Source of the DNA: Chitinophaga sp. S165
GTDB lineage: Bacteria; Bacteroidota; Bacteroidia; Chitinophagales; Chitinophagaceae
Direction of reading: 5' to 3'
NCBI RefSeq assembly: GCF_003182155.1
Contig: NZ_QGTG01000001.1
Coordinates: 1,222,390 to 1,286,389 of the forward strand
DNA: 64,000 nt
In this document: piece by piece, positions 16,588 to 25,041 of the stretch
How the letters are laid out: each line of letters begins with the position of its first letter
Numbering within the stretch: the stretch's first letter is position 1
Program-made: the position numbers and the translations under genes
The notes under the pieces: generated by a model
The model's database searches: none
The model's input: only the letters and a program-made list of their open reading frames with translations
What the model was told of the DNA's origin: nothing

Positions 16588-17901
16588 TTATAACATATCC
16601 AATATTCCTTCATTCTCGATAATGATCATACCCTGCCTGTCTGTTGTAATACCTTTCTGCAGCTGATATGTATACTGAGGAACGTTGTTATTCATGATGG
16701 TAGGAAGAAACTCAAACCCGATCTGCGTGCCGCCATTATTCAATGCATGTCCGACCTCAAATATGTGCGTGGAGATGATGAAGAAACAATCTGTAAAATC
16801 AGTGAAAGCTTCCGTTACAGCCAGCGTGGCATCATAAGCATCTTTAACGTTCGTACCTTTAAAAAGTTCATCGAAGATGACAAATAAGGATCTATCCGCA
16901 GCAACTTCTTCTGCCACCTTTTTCACTCTGAGCACTTCTGCATAGAAGTGGCTATATCCTTTATTCAGATCGTCAGGGACATTCACTGAAGAATAAATGC
17001 CATCCAGTATAGAGAACTGTACTTCTGTTGCTGCTACCGGGAATCCCATATGTGCAAGGTAAATAAGGATACCTGCAGACTTCATTAACGTTGACTTACC
17101 CGCCATGTTCGCACCGGTAAGGAACAATACATTCGTACCTGCGTTAAAGGATAATGAGTTGGCCACACCTTTATCAAGCCCCGGATGTCTTAGTCCTTTG
17201 GCTTCCAACATATTCCGCTCTTTGGGCAAGGCCTGCGCATAGGAGAACCCTTTAGCTTTGGCCACTCCTGCAACTGCTATATACAGATCTGTTTCATAGA
17301 TGAGCTCCAGCAGCGTTTTTAACTGACTACGGAATATGCCTGTCAGTATATGATGTAACCGGACATTATCAAGCAGAGATCTGGAAGGCTTGTAAAAATC
17401 CTTAAACCGCACATCTCTAACGATGCAGCGTACGATCTCCGACCATTTATTCCAGGGCTGATCTTTATCCCGTCCTTCCCGCTCCAGTTGTTGCAAAAGC
17501 CTTTCGCAGGCTTTCAATATGGATAAGCTGCTGTCTATGCCTGTTAAGACCAGTTCGTAGGTATCATCTTTTACCAACACTGCTGCCGCCTTCTTCCGGC
17601 TCAGTTCCCAGAGTGCAAAGACATAACTTCCGTCGCCGCCTTCGTCCATGTAGGATTCCATGCGTTCCAGCTGCCTGCCATCAAAAGGGAAGTCGACAGG
17701 ATGCTCATTGAAGTAACGGAAAGTAGCACTCCTCTTATTGATCGCTTCTACTTCCGATAACGGATGAAGGAACATAACATCAAGTAATTTCTCTGCACCT
17801 CTGGTCTTCACCTGGTTAAAAAGACTAAAAACAGAGCCAGGGTTAAACTTCCCTAACAAGGACAGATCGTCCAGCGTTTGTTTGTCTGCAATAAAGCTCA
17901 T
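16588..17901 (-). CDS. MutS-like ATPase, second of a tandem pair
   Basis: The 437-residue protein has only the core and ATPase parts of the MutS family: Walker A GANMAGKS at 263-270, Walker B 'VIFDELFKGTN' around 341-351, and the 'STH' switch near 382. The N-terminal mismatch-binding domain is missing, so it is not classical MutS and cannot be assigned to mismatch repair. Its start overlaps the stop of the paralogous gene upstream by 4 bases, so they are co-translated. Such pairs occur in Bacteroidota; the partner is probably the other paralogue, forming a heterodimer (inference). Confidence 0.85.
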   Translation of the reverse strand: MSFIADKQTLDDLSLLGKFNPGSVFSLFNQVKTRGAEKLLDVMFLHPLSEVEAINKRSATFRYFNEHPVDFPFDGRQLERMESYMDEGGDGSYVFALWELSRKKAAAVLVKDDTYELVLTGIDSSLSILKACERLLQQLEREGRDKDQPWNKWSEIVRCIVRDVRFKDFYKPSRSLLDNVRLHHILTGIFRSQLKTLLELIYETDLYIAVAGVAKAKGFSYAQALPKERNMLEAKGLRHPGLDKGVANSLSFNAGTNVLFLTGANMAGKSTLMKSAGILIYLAHMGFPVAATEVQFSILDGIYSSVNVPDDLNKGYSHFYAEVLRVKKVAEEVAADRSLFVIFDELFKGTNVKDAYDATLAVTEAFTDFTDCFFIISTHIFEVGHALNNGGTQIGFEFLPTIMNNNVPQYTYQLQKGITTDRQGMIIIENEGILDML

Positions 17902-19247
17902 GCGTTATTCTTTACTGTTTTTTTTCTGGCCAATATATCCAGGATACCCTCATTTCTAATAATTACCATACCGTGCCTGTCGGCCGTAATGCCCGGTTGC
18001 AGCCTATGCGTGTATACAGGCTTACTACCTTCCATTAACGTTGGCAGAAACACAAAGTTGATATTTTCACATTGCGTCTTAAGCACTTCACCTGCTTCAA
18101 TGATATGTGTAGAGACCATAAACATGCAGTTCTTTCTACGGGCAATGGCACTGGTAATGGCAATGGTAGCCTCATGCGCATCTTTTACATTTGTTCCACG
18201 GAACAACTCGTCGAAGATGACAAAAAGATATTTATCCCTGCTTAATTCCCTTGCAACATTTTTGATGCGCAATACTTCGGCATAGAAATGGCTGGCGCCC
18301 ATGCTAAGATTGTCGGGCAGGTTGATCGTTGTAAAGATCCCGTCTCTCACCGAAAACGCCATTTTCGAAGCAGGTACGGGAAACCCCATCTGCCCCAGGT
18401 ATATACAAATTCCCAGGGCCTTCATGAAGGTAGACTTACCTGCCATATTAGCACCTGTCAGGAAAATTACATTACTGGCAGGAGTAATAACAATTGAATT
18501 TGCTACAGGCGTCGTTAACGAAGGATGGTAAAAATCTTCGAGGATAACGGTCTGTTGTTCACGCGGCAAAGCAAGCGGGAAAGAGAAATTCTTTTCCGTA
18601 GTGATGCGGGCTACGGAGATATAAACGTCTGTTTGATAAAGCAGATAAAGTAGCCGTTTCATTACGTCCCGTTGCCGGAAGCGGAGTACTTTATCGTACT
18701 CCGCAACTTTGGCAAAGGGTAGTTTTAGTCTGGCAGATTCATGTAACAACGGCTGCAGTTCCTCCTCTTTCAGGAGTTGCTCTATAGCCGCAAGCTCTTT
18801 ACCGTAAGAAATAGCCATTGCCTGTTGTTGTATACTTTCAGCAAACCGGATGGTAGTTTGTAATATATAGATCAGGCTTTCTACGCCTTTCTCGATAGCT
18901 TTGTAGGCATTATCCCCGGCTATGAACTGATTCAACTTCCTGCTCAGATTATCCTGCTGATCACTAAGCCGGCTGCGTTCATCAGTATTCTGTAAGTATT
19001 GCTCCGCCCCATCGAACCAGGTCGCATCGTAAGGAAAAGTCAGACCGTTGGCTCCGAAGGAACGAATGGCAGTACTGCGTGCATTGATTGCATCCACTTC
19101 CGACAAAGGGTTGCGGAACATCTCCTCCAGTAGTTCTGATCCTCCTCTTGTATGCGTGCGGTTGAAAATGGCATAGATACCATTGCTGCCGCCTTTACCG
19201 AAGATATTCAGATCATTCAGTGTTTGTTTATCCGTCATCAAGCTCAT
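17898..19247 (-). CDS. MutS-like ATPase, first of a tandem pair
   Basis: The 449-residue protein is a paralogue of the next gene: both begin 'DKQTL-(N/D)-DL' and share 'TRG(G/A)..LL(E/D).MF..PLSEV.AIN.RS'. Walker A GANMAGKS is at 265-272 and Walker B 'VIFDELFRGTN' near 343-353. The 'NLPDNLSMGASHFYAEVLR' block is typical of MutS ATPases. It lacks the mismatch recognition domain. It is 12 bases downstream of the GldF-GldG fusion and so probably in one transcript with it. A DNA-structure-related role is plausible but not shown. Confidence 0.85.
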   Translation of the reverse strand: MSLMTDKQTLNDLNIFGKGGSNGIYAIFNRTHTRGGSELLEEMFRNPLSEVDAINARSTAIRSFGANGLTFPYDATWFDGAEQYLQNTDERSRLSDQQDNLSRKLNQFIAGDNAYKAIEKGVESLIYILQTTIRFAESIQQQAMAISYGKELAAIEQLLKEEELQPLLHESARLKLPFAKVAEYDKVLRFRQRDVMKRLLYLLYQTDVYISVARITTEKNFSFPLALPREQQTVILEDFYHPSLTTPVANSIVITPASNVIFLTGANMAGKSTFMKALGICIYLGQMGFPVPASKMAFSVRDGIFTTINLPDNLSMGASHFYAEVLRIKNVARELSRDKYLFVIFDELFRGTNVKDAHEATIAITSAIARRKNCMFMVSTHIIEAGEVLKTQCENINFVFLPTLMEGSKPVYTHRLQPGITADRHGMVIIRNEGILDILARKKTVKNNA

Positions 19248-19259
19248 ACCAGCGAATAT

Positions 19260-21563
19260 TTATTTTCTTTTTCTTCTGATCAGCAATATGGTACTACCAA
19301 TTAATAAGATTCCCGGGATGGCCCACATCAGCGCATACTTCGCCACTTTCACACGCACCTTAGTGAGAGAAGTATCATTATCAGAAGAACGCGGACGGCT
19401 TACATCCACCGGTACGGTACCATAAGATAACCAGTGGAACATGCCTGGTATAAACGAGAAGTTAGAAGCACCATAACGCCTTATTGGCGGGTTCATACCA
19501 CCGTTACTAATACAGTCGGCATCTCCCATGATCATAATACGCTGTTCTTTATTTCCTACCTTTCTTGAAACGGCATAGGCAGTCACAAAACTGTCCACCT
19601 TTTCACCGGATGCAACATCTACTGAAGCAGAATCATTAACGAAGTCGATTGTCTGCAGCTCATTCCATGTTTTCATTGTATCTATAGTCTGCAACACGGG
19701 AACTGCTTTAAAACCTTTATCAGGGCTAAATTGCAGGCCAGCACTTTTCACCATACCGACATATCTGTGCTGCTCGCGCATTAGTCTGAATATTGGTGCA
19801 ACATTCTCAGCAGCTTCTGTAGCTATTGCCATGACAACGTTTCCTGCTACATCAATTTTAGGCTGTACCAGCTGACCAGGAATAGTTTTAACACCAAACT
19901 GCCCGATAAAAGATTCCATTATAGGCGAACCCGGTTTGAGTGTGATGGCGAGGTTACCGCCATTCGCAATGTAGGCATCCAGTTTCTTCTTAGTAGCAGT
20001 ATCCATTGCTTCCTTCATATCTGAAATAACAATGATGTCGATTCCTTTCGGGATCTCTTTATCGCCGCTAAGATCAAGTGGTTCTACATCACATCCCTGA
20101 TTGGTCAGTGCATAACGGAAAGTTTTTACAGAAGAGAAGAGTGTATAGTCTTTCAGTCTATCGCCTTCAATACTTCTTTCTCCATGCCCTTGCAGGAAAC
20201 CGATCTTTGGCAGTTTCATAACCATTCTCTTGAACATAGCTGAGACTTCTCCTTCATCAGGGAATTTCATCATGTCCTCATAAATCCTCAGCCAGGCCTT
20301 CTGTCCATTTCCCCTTTCAACCAAACGAACAAAGGTGTTGCCCTCATCTGTCAGGTTGATCTGTTTTTTGATCTGCTCTGGCGTCAGGAACATATCAATA
20401 TCCAGATCGCGGATAGCCGCTTCTTTTTGAGCGATTTCGGCGAGCGTCTTATTTTTATACACATAATCCAGGCGCGGATTATTGCTAGGCTTATCGTAGT
20501 AATAAACGTACTTAAGCTTAGTTTCCGGTTTAAAGCGGATATATTGTTTTAAACGCTGTTTATCTTCATTCACCTGACTGGGAATACCATTGTAGTACTC
20601 TCTGTCAAGCAGGTTCACGTAGGTAGTGATTGTCAGATCACCATCCAGTTTAGCCATAATAGCCTGGCTATTGGGCGTAAGCGTATTGCGCTTCGTTTCT
20701 GTAGTATCGTAATATGCCATCAGTATAGGACGGGAGGTAGCATAACCCAGCATCATCGCCAGCACTACCACCACCGAGTACTTGCCCCATACCAGTGCAT
20801 ATGAAGCATGAGTTCTGTTAGCCTGTAATTTCTGAATACTCAGGGTTAAGAACATGGCAACGACTATAATAAAATACAGTACATCTTCACTGCAGATCAA
20901 TCCACTTATCATTTCGTTACAACGACCTGAAATAGAAAGCCAGTAGGTGATATCACGAATAAAATCTATTTCCTGCCATACCTTATTCATGTAGCTGAGT
21001 GCAGCCAGCAGCACAAGTGTTCCCAATGCGGCAACCACCTGGTAAGAAGTGAGGCATGACATAAAAAGACCAATAGCGGCATATGCGCACATCAGGAGGT
21101 ACAACGACAATAACCCCGAGCATACAGAAGGCAGGTCGAAGTGTGCAACACTGCACATCGCTATCACTACATATATCATCAGTATACCGACAAGCATGAG
21201 GCTGTAAAGCATCATAGCGGTGAATTTCCCATAAATGATCTGTGCAGAGGTTACAGGTGAAGAGTACAATAACTTGATAGAACCACTGCTAAGCTCACGG
21301 CTCATCAATCCCATGGTCAGCAGAGGCATATACAGATAGAGATATCCCTGAACAGTCTTAAACAGACCGATCTCGCCTGAAAATATGGAAGCTGTGATAA
21401 AGGAATTACCAAAACCTATCTCCTTTGCGCGAAGGATCTCCTGCAAATGCTCGACAAAAGCCATTCCTGTCTGGAAGGCAAAAACGACCAATATCATCCA
21501 GGCAATAGGCGAATAAAATAAGGTAAACAATTCTGCCTTGGCGATCTTAAAAATGCGTCTCAT
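19260..21563 (-). CDS. GldF-GldG fusion: ABC-2 permease joined to gliding-motility GldG domain
   Basis: The 767-residue protein begins with an ABC-2 type permease (about residues 1-245: six hydrophobic segments, 'YSPIAWMILVVFAFQ', and 'MGLMSRELSSGSIKLLYSSPV', typical of GldF). It continues with a GldG-type part: a transmembrane helix near 255-270, a long periplasmic domain, and a last helix near 745-763 followed by a basic tail. In Flavobacterium johnsoniae GldF and GldG are separate proteins that, with GldA, form an ABC transporter needed for gliding. Here they are one chain. The ATPase gene follows upstream with 21 bases between. Role in motility or in polysaccharide export is not settled. 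Confidence 0.85.
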   Translation of the reverse strand: MRRIFKIAKAELFTLFYSPIAWMILVVFAFQTGMAFVEHLQEILRAKEIGFGNSFITASIFSGEIGLFKTVQGYLYLYMPLLTMGLMSRELSSGSIKLLYSSPVTSAQIIYGKFTAMMLYSLMLVGILMIYVVIAMCSVAHFDLPSVCSGLLSLYLLMCAYAAIGLFMSCLTSYQVVAALGTLVLLAALSYMNKVWQEIDFIRDITYWLSISGRCNEMISGLICSEDVLYFIIVVAMFLTLSIQKLQANRTHASYALVWGKYSVVVVLAMMLGYATSRPILMAYYDTTETKRNTLTPNSQAIMAKLDGDLTITTYVNLLDREYYNGIPSQVNEDKQRLKQYIRFKPETKLKYVYYYDKPSNNPRLDYVYKNKTLAEIAQKEAAIRDLDIDMFLTPEQIKKQINLTDEGNTFVRLVERGNGQKAWLRIYEDMMKFPDEGEVSAMFKRMVMKLPKIGFLQGHGERSIEGDRLKDYTLFSSVKTFRYALTNQGCDVEPLDLSGDKEIPKGIDIIVISDMKEAMDTATKKKLDAYIANGGNLAITLKPGSPIMESFIGQFGVKTIPGQLVQPKIDVAGNVVMAIATEAAENVAPIFRLMREQHRYVGMVKSAGLQFSPDKGFKAVPVLQTIDTMKTWNELQTIDFVNDSASVDVASGEKVDSFVTAYAVSRKVGNKEQRIMIMGDADCISNGGMNPPIRRYGASNFSFIPGMFHWLSYGTVPVDVSRPRSSDNDTSLTKVRVKVAKYALMWAIPGILLIGSTILLIRRKRK

Positions 21564-21584
21564 TTAATATCTTATTATCAGCTT

Positions 21585-22514
21585 TTATTTATTTGATTTC
21601 TTTGACAGTCTGGCAAACACTTCATCCAGCGAACTTTTCTCTATGATCAGTTCCATCAGTCCCCAGTCCTGGTTCACACTGGCAGCAGCAAAACGTTGCG
21701 CAGTTTTCTTTTCACCATCATAACCAAGACGGTAACGGTAAGGAGCCAGTTGCTCTACCGATCTGATACCTTCCACACTCATCAATGCATCACTTACAGG
21801 AGGTGTATCCAGTGTTACTACGAGTGTATTAGGCTCTATATAATTATCAAACATTTCCAGTGAACCTGAAAATACCATCTGTCCTTCTTCGATCATTTTA
21901 ATTTCCCTACAGGTGGCCTGCACTTCTGTGAGAATGTGTGTAGAGAGCAATACAGCGCGGTCAAGTGCAATCTGTTTGATCAGGTTACGCACTTCAACTA
22001 TCTGATTAGGGTCCAGGCCATTGGTCGGCTCATCCAGTACCACAAACTTCGGATTGTGCACGATAGCCTGCGCAATGCCCACACGCTGCTGATATCCACC
22101 GGAGAGATTACGAAGCAACCGTTCCCTGAAATGCGCTACACCACATCTTTCGAGTACATCTGTGACCGATTTCTTTATCTGGTCTTTTTCTACCATTCTC
22201 AACTCGGCGCAATAGGTTAAGTATTCTTCTACCGTAAAGTCGAGATACAATGGCAGCTTCTGCGGCATAAAACCAATATTACGCTTAGCAGCTACAGGAT
22301 CATTCTTCAGGTTGATACCATTGATAAATACTTCTCCTTTAGACTGCTTTAACACCCCACAGATGATATTCATTGTGGTAGATTTACCAGCTCCGTTGGA
22401 ACCCAGTAGTCCTACAACTCCCTGGCTGCTGATCTCAAAATTTATGTCTCTGACCGCCCACTGTGATGCGTACCGGTGAGACAAGTTTTCAACTTTTACG
22501 ATGGTATTTTCCAT
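21585..22514 (-). CDS. gldA: ABC transporter ATP-binding protein, GldA-like
   Basis: The 309-residue protein carries Walker A GSNGAGKS (38-45), the signature LSGGYQQ (137-143), and Walker B with D-loop VVLDEPTNGLDP (158-169), then the switch 'STHIL'. The length, and a C-terminal domain of about 80 residues after the ATPase core, fit GldA and other ABC-2 exporter ATPases. It is directly upstream of the GldF-GldG fusion in the same orientation, so the two gene products should form one transporter in the inner membrane. Confidence 0.87.
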   Translation of the reverse strand: MENTIVKVENLSHRYASQWAVRDINFEISSQGVVGLLGSNGAGKSTTMNIICGVLKQSKGEVFINGINLKNDPVAAKRNIGFMPQKLPLYLDFTVEEYLTYCAELRMVEKDQIKKSVTDVLERCGVAHFRERLLRNLSGGYQQRVGIAQAIVHNPKFVVLDEPTNGLDPNQIVEVRNLIKQIALDRAVLLSTHILTEVQATCREIKMIEEGQMVFSGSLEMFDNYIEPNTLVVTLDTPPVSDALMSVEGIRSVEQLAPYRYRLGYDGEKKTAQRFAAASVNQDWGLMELIIEKSSLDEVFARLSKKSNK

Positions 22515-22655
22515 TCATTACGGATTATCAAATAATAAAATAGCTGGCGTAAGCCTGTGCTTACACTATTAATGGCATAAATATGAATCTGGGGGAAGTA
22601 CCGGTCTTCCGATTGCCCGGGGACTTTAACCCCAGGCAATTGGAAGGGATAAATA

Positions 22656-23579
22656 TCAATATGTGGCGTTTGCAATAGCGCGTACGTCAATATTGAACTT
22701 GGATCTATAGTAGTTGACCAGTAAGTCAAATTTTTGTTTGATCATCGGATATGCGAGATATGACGCCATCTGAGCATCGGTACGGGTAAGGATAGCATTA
22801 AGGTAGGTCGTAATGTCATTACTCTTCGCCTGTGGCCAGGAATAAGTGCCATAGTACCACTCAGATGCAGACCCGTCGGCACCGTAAGAGGACGGTAAAA
22901 AACCTCTTTGCCTGAAGGCCTCGACGTTATCCGGATTAGCAGCATTTATCGGAGATGCAGGATAAGTTTCATAATCACTAACATCATAAAAAGAAGTTGG
23001 TATATCCATGATCTTGTTCTGGATATAGTAGTTCCAGATAACTCCTATCAATATATTTCTCTTTTCAACCTTCGCTGCGGACGTCATTGTGCGTAAGGAC
23101 GCGTTCATCCCTGCGAAGGTGATAGATTTGCCTACTACTTTATAGTCGAAATACAGGTATTCCCTACCCGGCGGAAATCCCACACGATATTGCTTGATCG
23201 TATCGGCCATCATCACACGATAAGGAATACCCTGATCTTTCTTAAAGTCTTCCGGCAAAAATTTAAGCCAGATGTCATCCAGGAAATTCAGCATATCCAT
23301 TGTATAGGCCGGGTTACCCAATACAGCTGTATCGATCTTAGAGAACCCTCCACCGGTAGACGGCACCCACAGGAAGTCCTTCTGTGTAAACTTGTACAAG
23401 AAGTAGGATCCGTATGTATTGAAAAGGGATTGGATCTTATCATTAGCATCAGCCGGAGCATCTCCCTGAGGCAGGACATAATCTACCGGCACATCAATAG
23501 GCGGACCGATAGCTGGTTCTTTTTTGCAGGAGAACAGCGCAAGGCAGCAAAGGCAGTTGATAAAAAATATATACTTCAT
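22656..23579 (-). CDS. Substrate-import-associated metallohydrolase-like lipoprotein without HExxH
   Basis: The 307-residue lipoprotein (lipobox LFSC, Cys18) follows SusC and SusD, the usual place of the 'substrate import-associated zinc metallohydrolase lipoprotein' family (Peptidase_Mx1-like). The layout also fits: a 'RNILIG' strand, a helix, then 'IP..F..VSDYETY', 'EAFRQRGFL.SSYG', and the closing 'MIKQKFDLLVNYYRSKFNIDV'. Where the family has HExxH after 'RN(T)II', this protein has GVIWN (179-183). The later acidic ligand motif is also not recognisable. It is probably catalytically dead and acts as an accessory binding lipoprotein at the SusCD complex. The family call is from memory of its pattern. 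Confidence 0.65.
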   Translation of the reverse strand: MKYIFFINCLCCLALFSCKKEPAIGPPIDVPVDYVLPQGDAPADANDKIQSLFNTYGSYFLYKFTQKDFLWVPSTGGGFSKIDTAVLGNPAYTMDMLNFLDDIWLKFLPEDFKKDQGIPYRVMMADTIKQYRVGFPPGREYLYFDYKVVGKSITFAGMNASLRTMTSAAKVEKRNILIGVIWNYYIQNKIMDIPTSFYDVSDYETYPASPINAANPDNVEAFRQRGFLPSSYGADGSASEWYYGTYSWPQAKSNDITTYLNAILTRTDAQMASYLAYPMIKQKFDLLVNYYRSKFNIDVRAIANATY

Positions 23580-23605
23580 AGATAATGAATTGCTTGTTAG
23601 TATTA

Positions 23606-25039
23606 TTATTGTCCGACTCTGTCAGGCATCTGACCAGATACACTCTGTTTAAGTCCGGCGTTTCTCAGTATCACACTTGTAGGAAAAGGCAGTACATACA
23701 TAGGATCTCCTTCCTTGAGTTTGTATTGCAGTACGCTTTCTCCCAGATCATGTTGATAACGATGTGAGATCTCAGGCATACCATAGCGGCGCAGATCGAA
23801 CCAACGGAAGCATTCGTAGCAGAACTCTTTACGGCGCTCGTCTCTCACAGCCTGCAGTAAGGCGGCTTTATCGCTGATCACTTCATCAACATATCCTTCG
23901 ATACGTTTACGTCTTAAATCGTTCAGGTCTTTCAGTGCAGTACCCAGATCATCCAATTGTACACTTGCCTCTGCCCTGTTAAGCAAAGCTTCTGAAGAGC
24001 GAAGCGTTTGTGCCAGATCGAGCCCGGTAGGAAGTTTTGAAGCAAGCGATACACCTGTATTCTGTAAAGAAAAACCAACGCTGAACCTTGCATCCTTCCT
24101 GTCGAATGTGGAAAGGAATTTTACAGCAGGTACATAAGTGCTTTGGTTAGGCTGTGTATTGCCGCCAAACAGCCACTCTACTTCGGGATTGTTGTAAGTG
24201 AGCCATGTGCCGGAATGTTCATCCAGCGAAGTCATGTCTACCAATTTGCCTCCCTGCTCAAAAACTTTATTAGCTTCAGCAACGCTCTCTTTCCATTTTT
24301 CCATATACAGGAATACCCGGGACAACAGAATGTGAATAGCAGGTTGATTGATATGATAGTCTTTACGCATGATCGGCAAAGGGTCCATCAGTGATGACGC
24401 TTCCTGTAAGTCATGTACCACCAATTCATATACATCAGCAACTGTAGCCTGTTCCAGCGGAGTAGCGACAATACCTGATGTAAGCTTTAATGGCACACAA
24501 AGCGACTGCGGGTTGTGGTTATAGGGCTCTCCGTATAAGTTGGCCAAACGGAAGTAATACATGGCACGTACAGCCAATGCTTCACCCTTTACCCTGTCTT
24601 TCTCCTGCTGCGTACCTATCGATTTGTCGATATTTTCCAGTACTGCATTACAACCCATAATCCTGGTATAGTACTGTGCATAGGCTGTAGCGGAAGGATC
24701 TTCAGCGATCAACTCGCCCACTCCATTCCTGTCGGCCAGTTTAGGCTGCCAGGTATACCATAAGTAATTGAGCTGCGCTTCATAAGTACCAACAACATTT
24801 GAAGGATCGTTGTCATACTCCAGGAAAAAGTCTACATCATCATCCATGAAATACAGGAAGTTCATAGGCTCTGAATTATCCATGTATCCGGACCCTATCA
24901 GTAATTCCCTGAAGTCGATAGCTGTTTTAGGGATCACTTCACTCTGCGATTTCTCTTCCAGAAATTTAGAACAACTGCTTAAGGTGAGCAGACCGGCAAT
25001 ACCGGTTATTAAGAATAACTTTAGTTTCATGCGCTTCAA
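23606..25039 (-). CDS. SusD/RagB family nutrient-binding outer membrane lipoprotein
   Basis: The 477-residue protein has a lipobox (LSSC, Cys23) and a SusD layout: an N-terminal 'FLEEKSQSEV' segment, TPR-like helices ('ALAVRAMYYFRLANLYGEPY' with the conserved Phe-Arg and Tyr-Gly), and the C-terminal 'RRKEFCYECFRWFDLRRYG' and 'YVLPFP' motifs. SusD lids the SusC barrel on the cell surface and binds the substrate. The gene begins two bases after the stop of SusC. The many small-module SusD proteins of this type that sit beside a metallopeptidase-like lipoprotein may take up peptides rather than glycans; this is inference. Confidence 0.93.
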   Translation of the reverse strand: MKRMKLKLFLITGIAGLLTLSSCSKFLEEKSQSEVIPKTAIDFRELLIGSGYMDNSEPMNFLYFMDDDVDFFLEYDNDPSNVVGTYEAQLNYLWYTWQPKLADRNGVGELIAEDPSATAYAQYYTRIMGCNAVLENIDKSIGTQQEKDRVKGEALAVRAMYYFRLANLYGEPYNHNPQSLCVPLKLTSGIVATPLEQATVADVYELVVHDLQEASSLMDPLPIMRKDYHINQPAIHILLSRVFLYMEKWKESVAEANKVFEQGGKLVDMTSLDEHSGTWLTYNNPEVEWLFGGNTQPNQSTYVPAVKFLSTFDRKDARFSVGFSLQNTGVSLASKLPTGLDLAQTLRSSEALLNRAEASVQLDDLGTALKDLNDLRRKRIEGYVDEVISDKAALLQAVRDERRKEFCYECFRWFDLRRYGMPEISHRYQHDLGESVLQYKLKEGDPMYVLPFPTSVILRNAGLKQSVSGQMPDRVGQ

Positions 25040-25041
25040 TG

